Numbered from the stretch's first letter, positions 1 to 8,950 are shown. The stretch is 64,000 nucleotides of DNA from UBA6398 sp963644855 (GCA_963644855.1 CAVIQL010000012.1:5553-69552); one strand, 5' to 3'. Notes: generated from the letters alone by a model not told the origin. Translations and numbers: made by a program.

Positions 1-114
1 TCCATAATCACGTTTCACGACTCGCTAAAAAGCGAAGACAAAATAATATATGCCCTGCCAAGGGCTATAGAATGGTTGCAGTCGCAGGGATTTGCCTTCA
101 AGGTTATCCCATGA
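1..114 (+). CDS. polysaccharide deacetylase, C-terminal end (partial)
   Basis: The reading frame is open from the first base and stops with TGA at 112-114, giving 37 residues with no start in the window. The segment ITFHDS, followed about 15 residues later by LPRAIEWLQSQGFAFKVI, is the usual C-terminal pattern of NodB-type polysaccharide deacetylases: the HDS block at a strand end, then a helix feeding the closing GF.F strand. The family removes N- or O-acetyl groups from envelope or extracellular polysaccharide. A rho-independent terminator follows 23 bases downstream, which supports this as the true 3' end. The call rests on a short fragment, so it is family level only. Confidence 0.6.
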   Translation, partial: SIITFHDSLKSEDKIIYALPRAIEWLQSQGFAFKVIP

Positions 115-137
115 CGCTACAATATTTGACAAGATAC

Positions 138-175
138 AAAATTCCCCGTCAGCATTCGCAGGCGGGGAATTTTTT
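138..175 (+). terminator. rho-independent terminator after deacetylase
   Basis: The arms AAAATTCCCCG (138-148) and CGGGGAATTTTT (163-174) pair around a 14-base loop and end in a T run. This closes the transcript of the partial gene at 1-114. Confidence 0.85.
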
Positions 176-256
176 GTCCCAAATCTCCATGGTTTGGACG
201 CATCAAGTGGAGAGAAAACCGCATGTGTTTTTTGCGGGAATTGCTCTCGTTTTTCC

Positions 257-340
257 AACACGGCATATCGTTTTTCTAATGTCTGACATTTTTCAAACAA
301 TGTCAGACATTATTTAAAAAATATCAGACATTGTTTTTAG
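257..340 (+). repeat. 21-bp phased palindrome array A
   Basis: Words of 13 bp alternate with 8-bp spacers at a 21-bp period: AATGTCTGACATT (278), AATGTCAGACATT (299) and AATATCAGACATT (320). A degenerate unit lies upstream at 257. Spacers are GTTTTTCT, TTTCAAAC, ATTTAAAA and GTTTTTAG. Words 1 and 3 are near-perfect inverted copies. The array lies in the 337-base gap between the deacetylase terminator and argE. The remainder of that gap (176-256, 341-419) shows no other feature. Confidence 0.85.
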
Positions 341-419
341 GGTAATTATAACGCTTTTCGTGCCATGGCATATGGGGGCTTCTACAAGCTTTCATAGCAA
401 TGATGTTTGCGGAAATTAG

Positions 420-427
420 TAACTTTG
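420..427 (+). promoter_or_regulatory. -7 promoter element upstream of argE
   Basis: TAACTTTG matches the Bacteroidetes TAnnTTTG -7 consensus, 24 bases before the argE start. I do not see a well-spaced -33 TTTG, so this is a partial match. Confidence 0.5.
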
Positions 428-451
428 TTTCAGATATAAATTCCACATGAT

Positions 452-1507
452 ATGAACACCGCAACAACCGAAGCCGTTGAACTTCTCAAACAACTTATCG
501 CCATTCCATCGCAAAGCCGCAACGAGAGCGCGGCAGCCGACAAAATTGCTGATTTCATCGGAGAAAAATCGCTCAATGTGCATCGTTGTGGAAACAATGT
601 ATATTCTCTTTCGCCCGATTTCAACGATGCTAAGCCCACTTTGCTGCTCGATGCCCACATCGACACGGTGAAAGTGGCTGACGGCTGGAAACATGATCCC
701 TACAAGCCTACGGTTGAAGACGGCAAACTATATGGATTGGGCTCCAACGACGATGGCGGCAGTCTTGTTTCATTGCTCGAAGCTTATATGGCTGTACGCG
801 AAAAGAAGCTACCATACAATATAGTTTTTTCGGCATCTGCCGAAGAAGAAGTCTCGGGACGGGGCGGAATAGAATTGGCTTTGAAAGAATTTCCACGCAT
901 CGATGCCGGAATTATAGGCGAGCCAACCGGATTGCAGCCCGCCGTGGCCGAAAAAGGTTTGATGGTGATTGATTTTGTTGTGCACGGAAAAGCTGGACAT
1001 GCCGCGAGAAACGAGGGAATAAACGCTATCTACAAAGCGGTAAAAGACATTGAAACGATAAAAAATCTCAGTTTTCATCGACATTCCGAGCATCTGGGAG
1101 ATACCAAGGCTACTGTTACGATTGTCAACGCAGGTACGCAACACAATGTGGTACCTGCCGAATGTTCTTTTACGGCAGACGTGCGTTCAAATGAGATGTA
1201 TTCCAATCAAGAATTGTTTGAAATCATAAGCAAATCAGTTGAGAGTGATGCCAAAGCGCGTTCGTTTCGCCTGAATTCATCGAGAATTTCTCCCAACCAC
1301 CCACTTGTGCAGCGCGTAAAGGCTATGGGTAAACAGCCGTTCGGTTCTCCCACGCTCAGCAACCAGGCCCTGATGTCTTTTCCCACGATAAAAATCGGTC
1401 CGGGCGAGTCTTCGCGCTCCCATACCGCCGATGAATTCATAAAATTTTCGGAAATTAGCGAGGCAATAGACTTTTATGTGGAGTTTTTAAGCGGCTTGGA
1501 ATTATAA
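452..1507 (+). CDS. argE: M20-family N-acyl ornithine/citrulline deacylase (ArgE-like)
   Basis: A 351-residue zinc-dependent amidohydrolase of the M20/ArgE/DapE family. Visible metal and catalytic motifs are DAHID (His69, Asp71), SNDDGG (bridging Asp near 100), SAEEE (catalytic Glu131 and Glu132), GEPTG (Glu157) and a C-terminal SRSHTADEF histidine. The dimerisation insert lies at about 170-280. In Bacteroides, arginine synthesis runs through N-succinylated intermediates, so the substrate may be N-succinyl-citrulline rather than acetylornithine. That is family knowledge and is not visible here. argB lies 16 kb away on the other strand. The length is normal for the short Bacteroidetes type, and the start ATG at 452 follows the TAACTTTG element at a sensible distance. 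Confidence 0.75.
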   Translation: MNTATTEAVELLKQLIAIPSQSRNESAAADKIADFIGEKSLNVHRCGNNVYSLSPDFNDAKPTLLLDAHIDTVKVADGWKHDPYKPTVEDGKLYGLGSNDDGGSLVSLLEAYMAVREKKLPYNIVFSASAEEEVSGRGGIELALKEFPRIDAGIIGEPTGLQPAVAEKGLMVIDFVVHGKAGHAARNEGINAIYKAVKDIETIKNLSFHRHSEHLGDTKATVTIVNAGTQHNVVPAECSFTADVRSNEMYSNQELFEIISKSVESDAKARSFRLNSSRISPNHPLVQRVKAMGKQPFGSPTLSNQALMSFPTIKIGPGESSRSHTADEFIKFSEISEAIDFYVEFLSGLEL

Positions 1508-1671
1508 TTAGGCATATGGCTTCCCCCCGATGAAATAAGGGGAAAACACAACGGCTTATCCTAAAAACCATAAGGCATTCCGTTTTGCGAAAAGGTTTCG
1601 ACGTTGTTCGAAAATCGCAAACGGGGCGCACGAAAAGCGTTGAAAACTCCTTTCAGCACCATTGTAAATAT

Positions 1672-1702
1672 TTTGCAGCGTGAGCGTTTTTCCTTAATTT
1701 TG
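1672..1702 (+). promoter_or_regulatory. promoter of rbfA operon
   Basis: TTTG (1672-1675) and TAATTTTG (1695-1702) are separated by 19 bases, a full match to the Bacteroidetes housekeeping promoter. The start codon lies 22 bases downstream. Confidence 0.8.
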
Positions 1703-1723
1703 CATATAATAAAAACATAAACA

Positions 1724-2059
1724 ATGGAAACTACACGTCAAAACAAGATTGCGCGACTTTTACAAAAAGAACTCAGCGATATATTTGAGCAGCAAACGCG
1801 ACAAACGCGTGGAATTATTGTGAGCGTGAGCAAGTGCAGAATAAGTCCCGACCTTAGCGTGTGCACTTCCTATCTCAGCGTGTTCCCGTCAGAAAAGGCG
1901 CAGGAAATAGTGGACAATATTTCAAACAATGCGCGCTCCGTGCGCTACGAACTCGGTAAACGCGTGCGCTATCAGCTTAGAATTATTCCCGAGCTCCGTT
2001 TCTATGTGGACGATTCGCTCGATTACATTCAGCATATCGACAGTTTGTTGAAACAATAA
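1724..2059 (+). CDS. rbfA: ribosome-binding factor A
   Basis: A 111-residue RbfA of normal length, a single KH-like domain protein that binds the 30S subunit and helps mature the 5' end of 16S rRNA in the cytoplasm. The family pattern is seen as RQNKIARLLQKELSDIF at the N-terminus, VSVSKCRISPDLSVCTSYLSVF in the middle strand pair (starting about residue 33) and the closing PELRFYVDDSLDYIQHIDSLL. A full promoter lies just upstream. The next gene starts 9 bases after the stop, so rbfA is the first gene of a two-gene transcript with a Lol-type permease, a pairing known in other Bacteroidetes. Confidence 0.95.
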   Translation: METTRQNKIARLLQKELSDIFEQQTRQTRGIIVSVSKCRISPDLSVCTSYLSVFPSEKAQEIVDNISNNARSVRYELGKRVRYQLRIIPELRFYVDDSLDYIQHIDSLLKQ

Positions 2060-2068
2060 CGCTGCAAA

Positions 2069-3295
2069 GTGAACTTTCCCTTTTTCATAGCCCGGCGATA
2101 CCTTTTTGCACGCCGCCGCAAGCATGCCATTAATCTTATATCGGGAGTAGCTGTGGCGGGAGTGGCTTTTGCTACCATTGCAATGGTCTGCACTTTGTCG
2201 GTGTTCAATGGGTTTCAGGATCTTGTGGCTTCTCTTTTTACCTCTTTCGACCCGGAATTGAAAGTAGTCCCCGCGTCGGGTAAAAGTATTGCCGTTGACG
2301 ACCCCGCAATAACGGCTGTGAAAAATTCGCCTTACGTCTTTGCAGCTACCGAATGCGTGGAAGGGCAGGCGTTGGCAAGATATTACGGCAATCAAACCGT
2401 TGTTACCATAAAAGGAGTGGACTCCAACTATGGCAAAACGAGCGAAATTTCGCATATACTCTATGGCGACGGAAATTTCATGCTCAAAGCCGATGTATTA
2501 AACTATGGCACGCCGGGCATTCAGCTTGCACAACATTTGCAATTGGGTGTGCGCTACACCATGCCGCTTGATATTTATGCTCCGCGCAAGGGTGAGCGAA
2601 TTGATGCCGCTAATCCTGCGCAGGGATTCAATCATGACCAGCTTTATTCGCCCGGTGTGGTGTTTTCGGTGAAGCAGAAAAAATACGACTCGGGATATAT
2701 TATAACTTCTGTGGACTTTGCGCGCTCCATATTCGAACAACAGGGGCTTTTAACCTCGTTGGAGTTGAAACTAAAAGCGGGTACGGATATCGCAAAAGCA
2801 CAAAGCGAGATAGAAAAACTTGGCGGTGGGAAAATAAAAGTGCAAAACCGCTACGAACAACAGGAGGACGTTTTCAGAATAATGCGCATCGAAAAACTTG
2901 TGGCTTATCTTTTCCTTACGTTTATTCTTATTGTGGCGTGCTTTAATATTGTTGGTTCGCTATCAATGCTTATTATCGACAAACGCGAGGATATGCGCAC
3001 GCTTCGTTCGCTTGGTGCAGGAAATACAACCATAGCTCGTGTGTTTTTGTACGAAGGTCGTTTGATTGCTATCACGGGAGTTTTAATAGGAATCGCCGTG
3101 GGCGTTGCATTATGTATGGCGCAGCAACATTTTGGTTTGATAAAAATGGGCAATGAGGCGGGAAGTTTTATTGTAGATTCCTATCCTGTGAGCGTGAGAT
3201 GGGGCGATGTTTTGCTTACCTTTGTTACTGTATTGGCTACGGGCTATATTTCTACGTGGTATCCCGTTAGATATTTGAGCAAAAGGCTTTTGTAG
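2069..3295 (+). CDS. LolC/LolE-family lipoprotein-releasing permease
   Basis: A 408-residue inner-membrane permease of the FtsX/MacB type, which works with a LolD ATPase to extract lipoproteins for transfer to the outer membrane. The N-terminal FFIARRYLFARRRKHAINLISG motif (from about residue 4) is typical of LolC/E and is followed by the first membrane helix. A periplasmic domain spans roughly 50-270, then three C-terminal helices, with IDKREDMRTLRSLGA (about residues 305-319) as the coupling region. The start is GTG at 2069, nine bases after rbfA. No ATPase gene is adjacent, so LolD must be encoded elsewhere. The call is secure at family level. LolC and LolE cannot be separated here. Confidence 0.88.
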   Translation: MNFPFFIARRYLFARRRKHAINLISGVAVAGVAFATIAMVCTLSVFNGFQDLVASLFTSFDPELKVVPASGKSIAVDDPAITAVKNSPYVFAATECVEGQALARYYGNQTVVTIKGVDSNYGKTSEISHILYGDGNFMLKADVLNYGTPGIQLAQHLQLGVRYTMPLDIYAPRKGERIDAANPAQGFNHDQLYSPGVVFSVKQKKYDSGYIITSVDFARSIFEQQGLLTSLELKLKAGTDIAKAQSEIEKLGGGKIKVQNRYEQQEDVFRIMRIEKLVAYLFLTFILIVACFNIVGSLSMLIIDKREDMRTLRSLGAGNTTIARVFLYEGRLIAITGVLIGIAVGVALCMAQQHFGLIKMGNEAGSFIVDSYPVSVRWGDVLLTFVTVLATGYISTWYPVRYLSKRLL

Positions 3296-3334
3296 GACTT
3301 TTGCGGGGGAATGAAATCAAAATTGTAGTATATC

Positions 3335-4213
3335 ATGAAATTCAAAGTTGTTATCGTTAAAACTACAAGCGTTTTGCTGTCTTTTGTCGGCTCCATGGTG
3401 CTTGTATCGTGCTTTTCTATCAAGACTACATCAAATGACAATGCAACGGTGGTGCGTACCGATATCACCACGGTGCATCCTTGGGCAAAGAAACGCGTTG
3501 CTTATTTTGGCGACTCGGTTACCGATCCTGCGGTTATGGCTGCAAAAACGAAATATTGGGAATATCTTAAGGAATGGCTTGGCATAACGCCGTTGGTATA
3601 TGCCGTGAACGGGCGACAATGGAATGATATTCCACGACAAACCGATGCGCTCGAAAAAGAACACGGGCAAAATGTTGATGCGATAATTGTTTTTATGGGT
3701 ACAAACGACTTTAATGCTTCGGTTCCCATAGGTAGTTTTTATTCCGAGAGCACAGAAAAGGTTGTAGCCGCCGCAGGGGAGATGAAAAGTGAGAAAACGC
3801 GCCTTCATCGTGCGCTTGTGATGGACGGGGCTACGCTTTGCGGACGTATAAATATTGCTCTCGAAAAAATCAAGCGACTTTATCCTACCAAACAAGTGGT
3901 GCTTCTCACGCCTATTCACCGTTCTTATGCAGAATTTGGGGACAATAATGTGCAGCCCGATGAGAATTGGCAGAATGGTGGGGGAGAATGGTTTGACAAT
4001 TATGTAGAAGCTATAAAACAGGCGGGACGTGTGTGGTCGGTTCCGGTAATTGACATGAATTCGCTTTGTGGTCTTTATCCTAATCTTGACTCCAATGTTC
4101 AGTTTTTCCATGATGGAAAAACCGATCGCCTTCACCCAAATGCCGACGGGCATAAACGCATGGCCAAAACGCTGGAATATCAGTTACTTACACTTCCTTG
4201 TAGTTTTGAATAG
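3335..4213 (+). CDS. SGNH/GDSL-type hydrolase lipoprotein
   Basis: A 292-residue predicted lipoprotein with signal sequence and lipobox LVSC (lipid-anchored Cys26). All four SGNH blocks are visible: GDS with the nucleophile Ser61, the glycine of VNGRQW near 93, GTND with Asn124, and DRLHP with Asp264 and His267 at the C-terminus. The fold therefore looks catalytically complete. Families of this kind deacetylate or de-esterify carbohydrates or lipids. The substrate is not predictable from this sequence. It lies 39 bases after the Lol-type permease on the same strand and may be cotranscribed. It converges on the GH2 gene across array B. A glycan esterase role would fit the neighbouring glycosidase, but that is inference from position only. 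Confidence 0.8.
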   Translation: MKFKVVIVKTTSVLLSFVGSMVLVSCFSIKTTSNDNATVVRTDITTVHPWAKKRVAYFGDSVTDPAVMAAKTKYWEYLKEWLGITPLVYAVNGRQWNDIPRQTDALEKEHGQNVDAIIVFMGTNDFNASVPIGSFYSESTEKVVAAAGEMKSEKTRLHRALVMDGATLCGRINIALEKIKRLYPTKQVVLLTPIHRSYAEFGDNNVQPDENWQNGGGEWFDNYVEAIKQAGRVWSVPVIDMNSLCGLYPNLDSNVQFFHDGKTDRLHPNADGHKRMAKTLEYQLLTLPCSFE

Positions 4214-4228
4214 CCATATCGCTCAAAG

Positions 4229-4320
4229 CATATAGGATATTGCAAAAATAATGTCAGACATTGTTTAAATAATATCGGATATTGTTTGAAAAATATCCGA
4301 TATTATTTTTACGATATCGC
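4229..4320 (+). repeat. 21-bp phased palindrome array B
   Basis: Four words lie in strict 21-bp register: CATATAGGATATT (4229), AATGTCAGACATT (4250), AATATCGGATATT (4271) and AATATCCGATATT (4292), followed by the half unit GATATCGC at 4313. Words 3 and 4 are exact reverse complements separated by 8 bases, so they form a 13-bp hairpin. The array fills the convergent gap between the SGNH and GH2 genes. Confidence 0.88.
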
Positions 4321-4331
4321 ACAACAAAAAA

Positions 4332-6746
4332 TCAGTATGCTTTTTCCACGTTGATTATAGCCTTGGCTTTAATCTCGGGATTGTCTTTGTCGGTAACAGT
4401 AAGCACTGCTTTGCCCGCTTTTTTGTTGGCGCGCACAATAGCTACGAGGGCTCCGTGAAAGAGTCGCATTTGCGGTTTCTCAAAAGGCTCAAGCGATGTG
4501 GCATCTCCGTTGCATGCAGCCTGGAATTTGGCACCTTCTACGCTAAAAAGCAATTCGTCGTCGGCATTCGGGCATTCGTTTCCGTCTTTGTCAAACATCT
4601 TTACGGTAACAAACGCCATGTCGTCGCCGTCGGCCTTTATCGTAGTGCGGTCGGGCGTTAGTTCCAGACGCGCGGGCGTTCCTGCCGTGCGCACAGCCTT
4701 TTCTGCCGCGCGGTTGCCGTTTTTGTCGTAAGCCACAACCTTTAATTCTCCAGGCTCATAGGTTACGCTCAACCATTTAATGCGATTGGCATCATACAAT
4801 TTTGTTGGGTCTTTTTTAACACGCCCATAGCTTTTGCCGTTAACAAACAACTCTGCCTCGGGATAGCTTGTGTAGCACATCACGGGGATTGATTTTCCCT
4901 CCATGCCCGGCCATGTCCAATGGGGAAGCAGGTGTAGAGTGGCATCGTCGGTATTCCAGCGGCTGCGATAGAAGTAAAAACGATCCTTGGGCAGACCTGC
5001 GAGGTCTACTATACCGAAATAGCTGCTGCGCGAAGGCCAACTTTTTTGATAAGGAAAGTTCTCGCCCAAATAATCAAAGCCCGTCCACACAAATTCTCCT
5101 ATCACCCACGGCTTATTGTCTTGATACCACGCATCAAGGTCGGGAATGTTACTCCAAGACCCGCTGTAAAGGTCATAACTCGAGAGTTGGCGGTCGGGGT
5201 AAACGTTGTCGGTTTCCAACTTTGCGGGAAAATGATAAACTCCACGGCTGCTGAGCGTCGAAGCAGTCTCACTGCCGAGAAGAAATCCCTGCGAAAGCGA
5301 ATCAATATAGGTTTCGTAGCAATGAGTATGGTAGTTAAATCCCGGAATGTCGAGTGGTGTGAAATATCCACTGCTTACTGCTCCCGCCACATCGTCAACT
5401 CCGGCGGTAACAGGGCGTGTGGGGTCGAGACTGTGAAACAAATCCACGAGTCTGCGGCATGTCTTTGCTCCGAGTTCTGTTTTCTGGTCGGGAATTTCGT
5501 TTCCAATGCTCCACATAACTATTGACGGGTGATTACGATGGTTTAAATATTCGTTGCGAATGTCTTTTTCTGCCCATTCGTCAAAGAACAGATTGTAGGC
5601 ATTCATTGTTTTTCCCGTAATCCAGCTATCAAAAGATTCTGCCATCACCATCATTCCCAAAGAGTCGCATAAGTCCATCATCATAGCCGATGGCATGTTG
5701 TGGGAAGTGCGTATAGCGTCGCAGCCCATGCTTTTCATTATTTTTATTTGGCGTGCTATTGCTGCGGCATTCACTGCTGCGCCGAGCGGACCCAAATCGT
5801 GGTGAAGACATACGCCTTTGATTTTGCGCGTTATCCCATTGAGTTGGAAACCTTTCTCACGTGATACAGATATTGTGCGCACACCGAAGCGCGTAAGGTT
5901 CTCATCGGCAATTTTTCCTTGCTTCATGAGCCTCGTGCGTAGGGTATAAAGTCGCGGATTCTCGGGAGACCATAATTTAGGGTGCGGCAATTTTAGTGTA
6001 GTTTGCAGTTTTCCATTGGTGAATGTGCCTTGTGTTTCTGCCAATGTGCTTCCGTTTTTGTCGAGTATAGCAATTTCGGCGTTCAATTCCTTGGAAAATC
6101 CTTCGCGCAGTTGTACTTCGGCGTTCACTGTGGCTGCATCAGACGAAACATGTGGGGTGGTAACGCAAACTCCCCAAGTGTCTATCGCATCGTTTCCCGA
6201 TAGAATGAGTTTTACAGGGCGATAAAGTCCACCGCCAGGGTACCAGCGACTGCTTTTTTCGCGATTAGTGAGTTTTACGACCAATGTGTTTTTCCCGCTG
6301 TTCAAATATGGTGTGGCGTCTATGCGGAAAGCGTTGTAACCATATGCCCATTTACCAGCAAGTTTCCCATTGATGTAGACTTCGGGCTCAGACATTGCAC
6401 CATCGAAAAGCAGTTCGGCATGGCTGAAAGGGCGCGGCACTTTAAATGTGGTGCGATATTCTCCTTTTCCAACCCAGGGCAGCGAACCGGTATTGCCTGT
6501 GAGTTCTGTAACAACCTTTTTGCCGTCAACAATTTTCTCTTCTGTCCACACATCGTAGCTTTTGTCGAAGTTTTCGCCTATTGCCCAGTCGTGGGGAAGT
6601 GTAACTTGTTTGAACGGTGCGCCTTCTTTTGAGAAAACCCAGCCGTCGCGCATCACTGTAGTCTGATGTATTTGTGCGCAAACCGGCATGCTGTACAAGG
6701 CTAATGCGCATGCAATTTTTGATAAATGAGACATTGTTTTTTTCAT
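4332..6746 (-). CDS. secreted GH2 glycosidase (beta-galactosidase-like)
   Basis: An 804-residue glycoside hydrolase family 2 enzyme with a signal peptide cleaved after about residue 24 (PVCA/Q), so periplasmic or surface located. Domains in order are: sugar-binding domain (about 25-185), immunoglobulin-like domain (about 190-295), TIM barrel (about 300-590), a DUF4982-type domain (about 600-700) and a GH2 C-terminal beta domain (about 705-800). SIGNEIPD holds the acid/base Glu417. GSETAS places the likely nucleophile at Glu493, and GEFVWTGFDYLGE closes the barrel. The family acts on beta-galactosides or related beta-linked sugars, and the exact substrate is not readable. No SusC/D pair is adjacent. 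It lies downstream of the U32 gene in the same direction with array K between them. Confidence 0.88.
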   Translation of the reverse strand: MKKTMSHLSKIACALALYSMPVCAQIHQTTVMRDGWVFSKEGAPFKQVTLPHDWAIGENFDKSYDVWTEEKIVDGKKVVTELTGNTGSLPWVGKGEYRTTFKVPRPFSHAELLFDGAMSEPEVYINGKLAGKWAYGYNAFRIDATPYLNSGKNTLVVKLTNREKSSRWYPGGGLYRPVKLILSGNDAIDTWGVCVTTPHVSSDAATVNAEVQLREGFSKELNAEIAILDKNGSTLAETQGTFTNGKLQTTLKLPHPKLWSPENPRLYTLRTRLMKQGKIADENLTRFGVRTISVSREKGFQLNGITRKIKGVCLHHDLGPLGAAVNAAAIARQIKIMKSMGCDAIRTSHNMPSAMMMDLCDSLGMMVMAESFDSWITGKTMNAYNLFFDEWAEKDIRNEYLNHRNHPSIVMWSIGNEIPDQKTELGAKTCRRLVDLFHSLDPTRPVTAGVDDVAGAVSSGYFTPLDIPGFNYHTHCYETYIDSLSQGFLLGSETASTLSSRGVYHFPAKLETDNVYPDRQLSSYDLYSGSWSNIPDLDAWYQDNKPWVIGEFVWTGFDYLGENFPYQKSWPSRSSYFGIVDLAGLPKDRFYFYRSRWNTDDATLHLLPHWTWPGMEGKSIPVMCYTSYPEAELFVNGKSYGRVKKDPTKLYDANRIKWLSVTYEPGELKVVAYDKNGNRAAEKAVRTAGTPARLELTPDRTTIKADGDDMAFVTVKMFDKDGNECPNADDELLFSVEGAKFQAACNGDATSLEPFEKPQMRLFHGALVAIVRANKKAGKAVLTVTDKDNPEIKAKAIINVEKAY

Positions 6747-6761
6747 AAGCGTAGTTTTAAA

Positions 6762-6824
6762 AATTCCAAGGCACCTAATTTTAATTCCAAGGCATCTCGT
6801 AAAAATTATAAAGTATTTAATTTT
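6762..6824 (-). repeat. 21-bp phased array K (CCAAGG-type words)
   Basis: The words AATTCCAAGGCAC (6762), AATTCCAAGGCAT (6783) and the degenerate AATTATAAAGTAT (6804) keep the 13+8 layout and 21-bp period. Read on the minus strand they match the GAGATGCCTTG words seen at 12743 and 40563. The array covers most of the gap between the U32 stop and the GH2 start and runs a few bases into the U32 3' end. Confidence 0.75.
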
Positions 6825-8076
6825 GCAACTGTGCTTCCTCGGCTGGAATTATCTTGAAGAGTTTGTCGCTTTTTCTGATTTTAGCGTCCACAGGCAGGGA
6901 AACATGCCAACCTTTCTCGGCCTTTTCTACCGGATACATGTCGTAGCGTATTTCTGAAGCGTCGAAATAAACCGCACCTGTGGTAGGACCGGTAACAAGA
7001 AGCCTATCGCCTTTGGAAATCTCCGATGCCTCAATCACAAACTCGCCTACGCCGAGGTTGGAATAGTATTTCACGCCGCGTCCGACGTATACTTTTCGTT
7101 CGGTAGCAAGTGAGCCGTATTTTTTGTTCCATTCTCCGAGACGCTGTCCCAGATAATATCCGTCCCAAAAACCGCGATTGAAAACCGTTGCCAAACGTTT
7201 GTCCCATTCATCTTTCTTGTCTTCGGTAAAAGTTCCGTCAACAATCGCCTGCAAAGCCTCCTTGTAGCATTTCACAACGGTAAGCACGTATTCTGCACCG
7301 CGTGCACGCCCTTCAATCTTGAACACTCTCACTCCGGCGTCAACCATCTTGTCGAGAAAGCGGATTGTCTTCAAATCCTTTGGCGACATGATGTATTTGT
7401 TGTCTATATGCAATTCCGTTTCAGACTCAATGTCTTTCACCACATAGCCACGACGGCAAACTTGGAGGCATTGTCCGCGATTTGCACTGTGATTTAGATT
7501 GTCGAGACTCATATAACATTTTCCACTTACAGCCATGCAGAGCGCACCATGACAGAACATTTCTATTCTTACCGGCTCGCCTTTCGGTCCACAAATGTTT
7601 TGCTCCAAAATGTTCTTGTGTATTTCGGAAACTTGTGAGAGATTGAGTTCCCTTGCCAGCACAGCAACATCGGCAAAACGGGAATAAAACCTTAGGGCTT
7701 CGGTATTGCTTATATTAAGTTGCGTGGAAAGATGAACTTCCATGTTTTTTTCGCGACAATAAGCTATTACGGCAATATCCGAAGCTATTATTGCGCTAAT
7801 TCCTGCCCCACATGCTGCGTCTACAATCGCTTTCATTTGTTCCATGTCGCCGTCGTAGATAATTGTGTTCACCGTGAGGTAGCTTTTTATTCCGCGTTCG
7901 TTGCAAAGTGAAGCGATTTCCTTTAAATCGGATAGGTCGAAATGATTAGCAGAATGGGAACGCATGTTCAACTGTCCCACTCCGAAATAAACAGAACCCG
8001 CGCCGGCTTGAAAAGCTGCGTAAAGCGATTCGCGCGAGCCCACCGGAGCCATTATTTCAAAGTCTTCAATATTCAT
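6817..8076 (-). CDS. U32-family peptidase-like protein
   Basis: A U32-family protein of 419 residues from the preferred start at 8076. The signature is IEMFCHGALCMAVSGKCYMS, with conserved cysteines that in characterised members (TrhP/RlhA type) go with Fe-S-dependent tRNA or rRNA hydroxylation rather than proteolysis. The N-terminal EIMAPVGSRESLYAAFQAGA is the standard TIM-barrel opening, and further cysteines (CLQVCRRG) follow. An upstream ATG at 8109 would add 11 residues that do not resemble family N-termini. From 8076 the gene overlaps the CPBP stop by 11 bases, which suggests cotranscription. A role in RNA modification is likely by family. The target is not known from this sequence. Confidence 0.85.
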   Translation of the reverse strand: MNIEDFEIMAPVGSRESLYAAFQAGAGSVYFGVGQLNMRSHSANHFDLSDLKEIASLCNERGIKSYLTVNTIIYDGDMEQMKAIVDAACGAGISAIIASDIAVIAYCREKNMEVHLSTQLNISNTEALRFYSRFADVAVLARELNLSQVSEIHKNILEQNICGPKGEPVRIEMFCHGALCMAVSGKCYMSLDNLNHSANRGQCLQVCRRGYVVKDIESETELHIDNKYIMSPKDLKTIRFLDKMVDAGVRVFKIEGRARGAEYVLTVVKCYKEALQAIVDGTFTEDKKDEWDKRLATVFNRGFWDGYYLGQRLGEWNKKYGSLATERKVYVGRGVKYYSNLGVGEFVIEASEISKGDRLLVTGPTTGAVYFDASEIRYDMYPVEKAEKGWHVSLPVDAKIRKSDKLFKIIPAEEAQLQN

Positions 8077-8893
8077 CGTAATGCTTTTCTTTTGTAACAT
8101 ATGCGCCATGGCGCGTTTTCTTATTGAAAATACAAATAAGCCAACCTGCTGCCGCTGCGCATACTATTGAAACAATTGCAGCAATAAGCGTGTTGCCGAG
8201 CAGCAAACTCAATGTTGTGTCGCCGGGAACGCTTTTCGCAAGCACAACACACAAACTGTTGTTTATTATATGGCACACAATCGACGGAACTATGCTTCCT
8301 GTGCGCACGTAAAGCCACCCAAATACAAAGCCGATGATTATTGCAGCCGGCATTTGCGCTAAATTAAAATGTATGAGCGCAAATAGTATTGCCGAAAAGA
8401 GTATTGCGGCTATCGGTTTCATCTTGTTTTCGAGCAGAGACCCGAGAATGGCGCGTCTAAAAACGAGTTCCTCTGTAATTGGTCCTATTATTGCCACACA
8501 CAATACGCCAAGCCAATTGTCCATAAGCGGTTTGAGCGTTTCGTTGAGGTTGTCGGGCAAATTAAGTTGCTCCTCAATGAAACTCAATGGCACAAGCAAT
8601 AAAAGCAATATGGGTATTGCCAAATACAAACGGCTTTTGCCGCGCACGAGTCCCGCATTTGGGAATAAAAGTTTCCAACCATAAAGTGCAGCTATCGTGA
8701 GCAAATAAATCGCAAACATCATAACGGCGAGCACATAAGGGTTTTTGAGTTGGTCGGATACGTCTGCGGTGGTATTTGTACTGATTCCGTGTGCTCCAAG
8801 AAGGTATGTCGCCAATAATGGAACGACTATTTGCATGATGATAAACGTAATTAATACGAGTATGGCATTCTTTATTTGGCTAAGAAACTTCAT
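8066..8893 (-). CDS. CPBP-family intramembrane metalloprotease
   Basis: A 275-residue multi-spanning membrane protein of the CPBP/Abi family (Rce1-like glutamic-type intramembrane proteases). The active-site blocks are EELVFRR (Glu141, Glu142, Arg146), a HFN block near 170 and HIINN near 206, so all three conserved elements are present. About seven hydrophobic helices are seen. The frame is open further upstream, but the first residues would run through the promoter region and the divergent tRNA gene. The ATG at 8893 sits 28 bases after a minus-strand TACCTTTG element and is chosen. Substrates of stand-alone members are generally unknown. It is followed by the U32 gene with a small overlap. 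Confidence 0.82.
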   Translation of the reverse strand: MKFLSQIKNAILVLITFIIMQIVVPLLATYLLGAHGISTNTTADVSDQLKNPYVLAVMMFAIYLLTIAALYGWKLLFPNAGLVRGKSRLYLAIPILLLLLVPLSFIEEQLNLPDNLNETLKPLMDNWLGVLCVAIIGPITEELVFRRAILGSLLENKMKPIAAILFSAILFALIHFNLAQMPAAIIIGFVFGWLYVRTGSIVPSIVCHIINNSLCVVLAKSVPGDTTLSLLLGNTLIAAIVSIVCAAAAGWLICIFNKKTRHGAYVTKEKHYDEY

Positions 8894-8920
8894 TTTTTTA
8901 TCGTGATGGTGATTTGTATG

Positions 8921-8928
8921 CAAAGGTA
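8921..8928 (-). promoter_or_regulatory. -7 element of CPBP/U32/GH2 transcript
   Basis: TACCTTTG on the minus strand matches TAnnTTTG. It fixes the CPBP start at 8893. No clean -33 element is seen. Confidence 0.5.
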
Positions 8929-8950
8929 ATGAAAAAATATAGTTGAAAAC

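Noticed and set aside
25..300. Minus-strand frame with LEKR-type repeats at the left edge
   Set aside because: It covers the deacetylase end, a terminator and array A, with no promoter or homology.
257..340. CRISPR-like reading of the phased arrays
   Set aside because: Spacers are constant 8-bp A/T segments rather than unique 30-bp sequences, repeats are only 13 bp and vary, and no cas genes are present.
1520..1553. Possible terminator after argE (TTCCCC/GGGGAA)
   Set aside because: Only six base pairs with a 14-base loop and no T run follows.
1570..1640. Possible degenerate phased array before rbfA
   Set aside because: Spacers GTTTTGCG and GTTGTTCG are 21 bases apart, but the words between them do not match the family closely enough.
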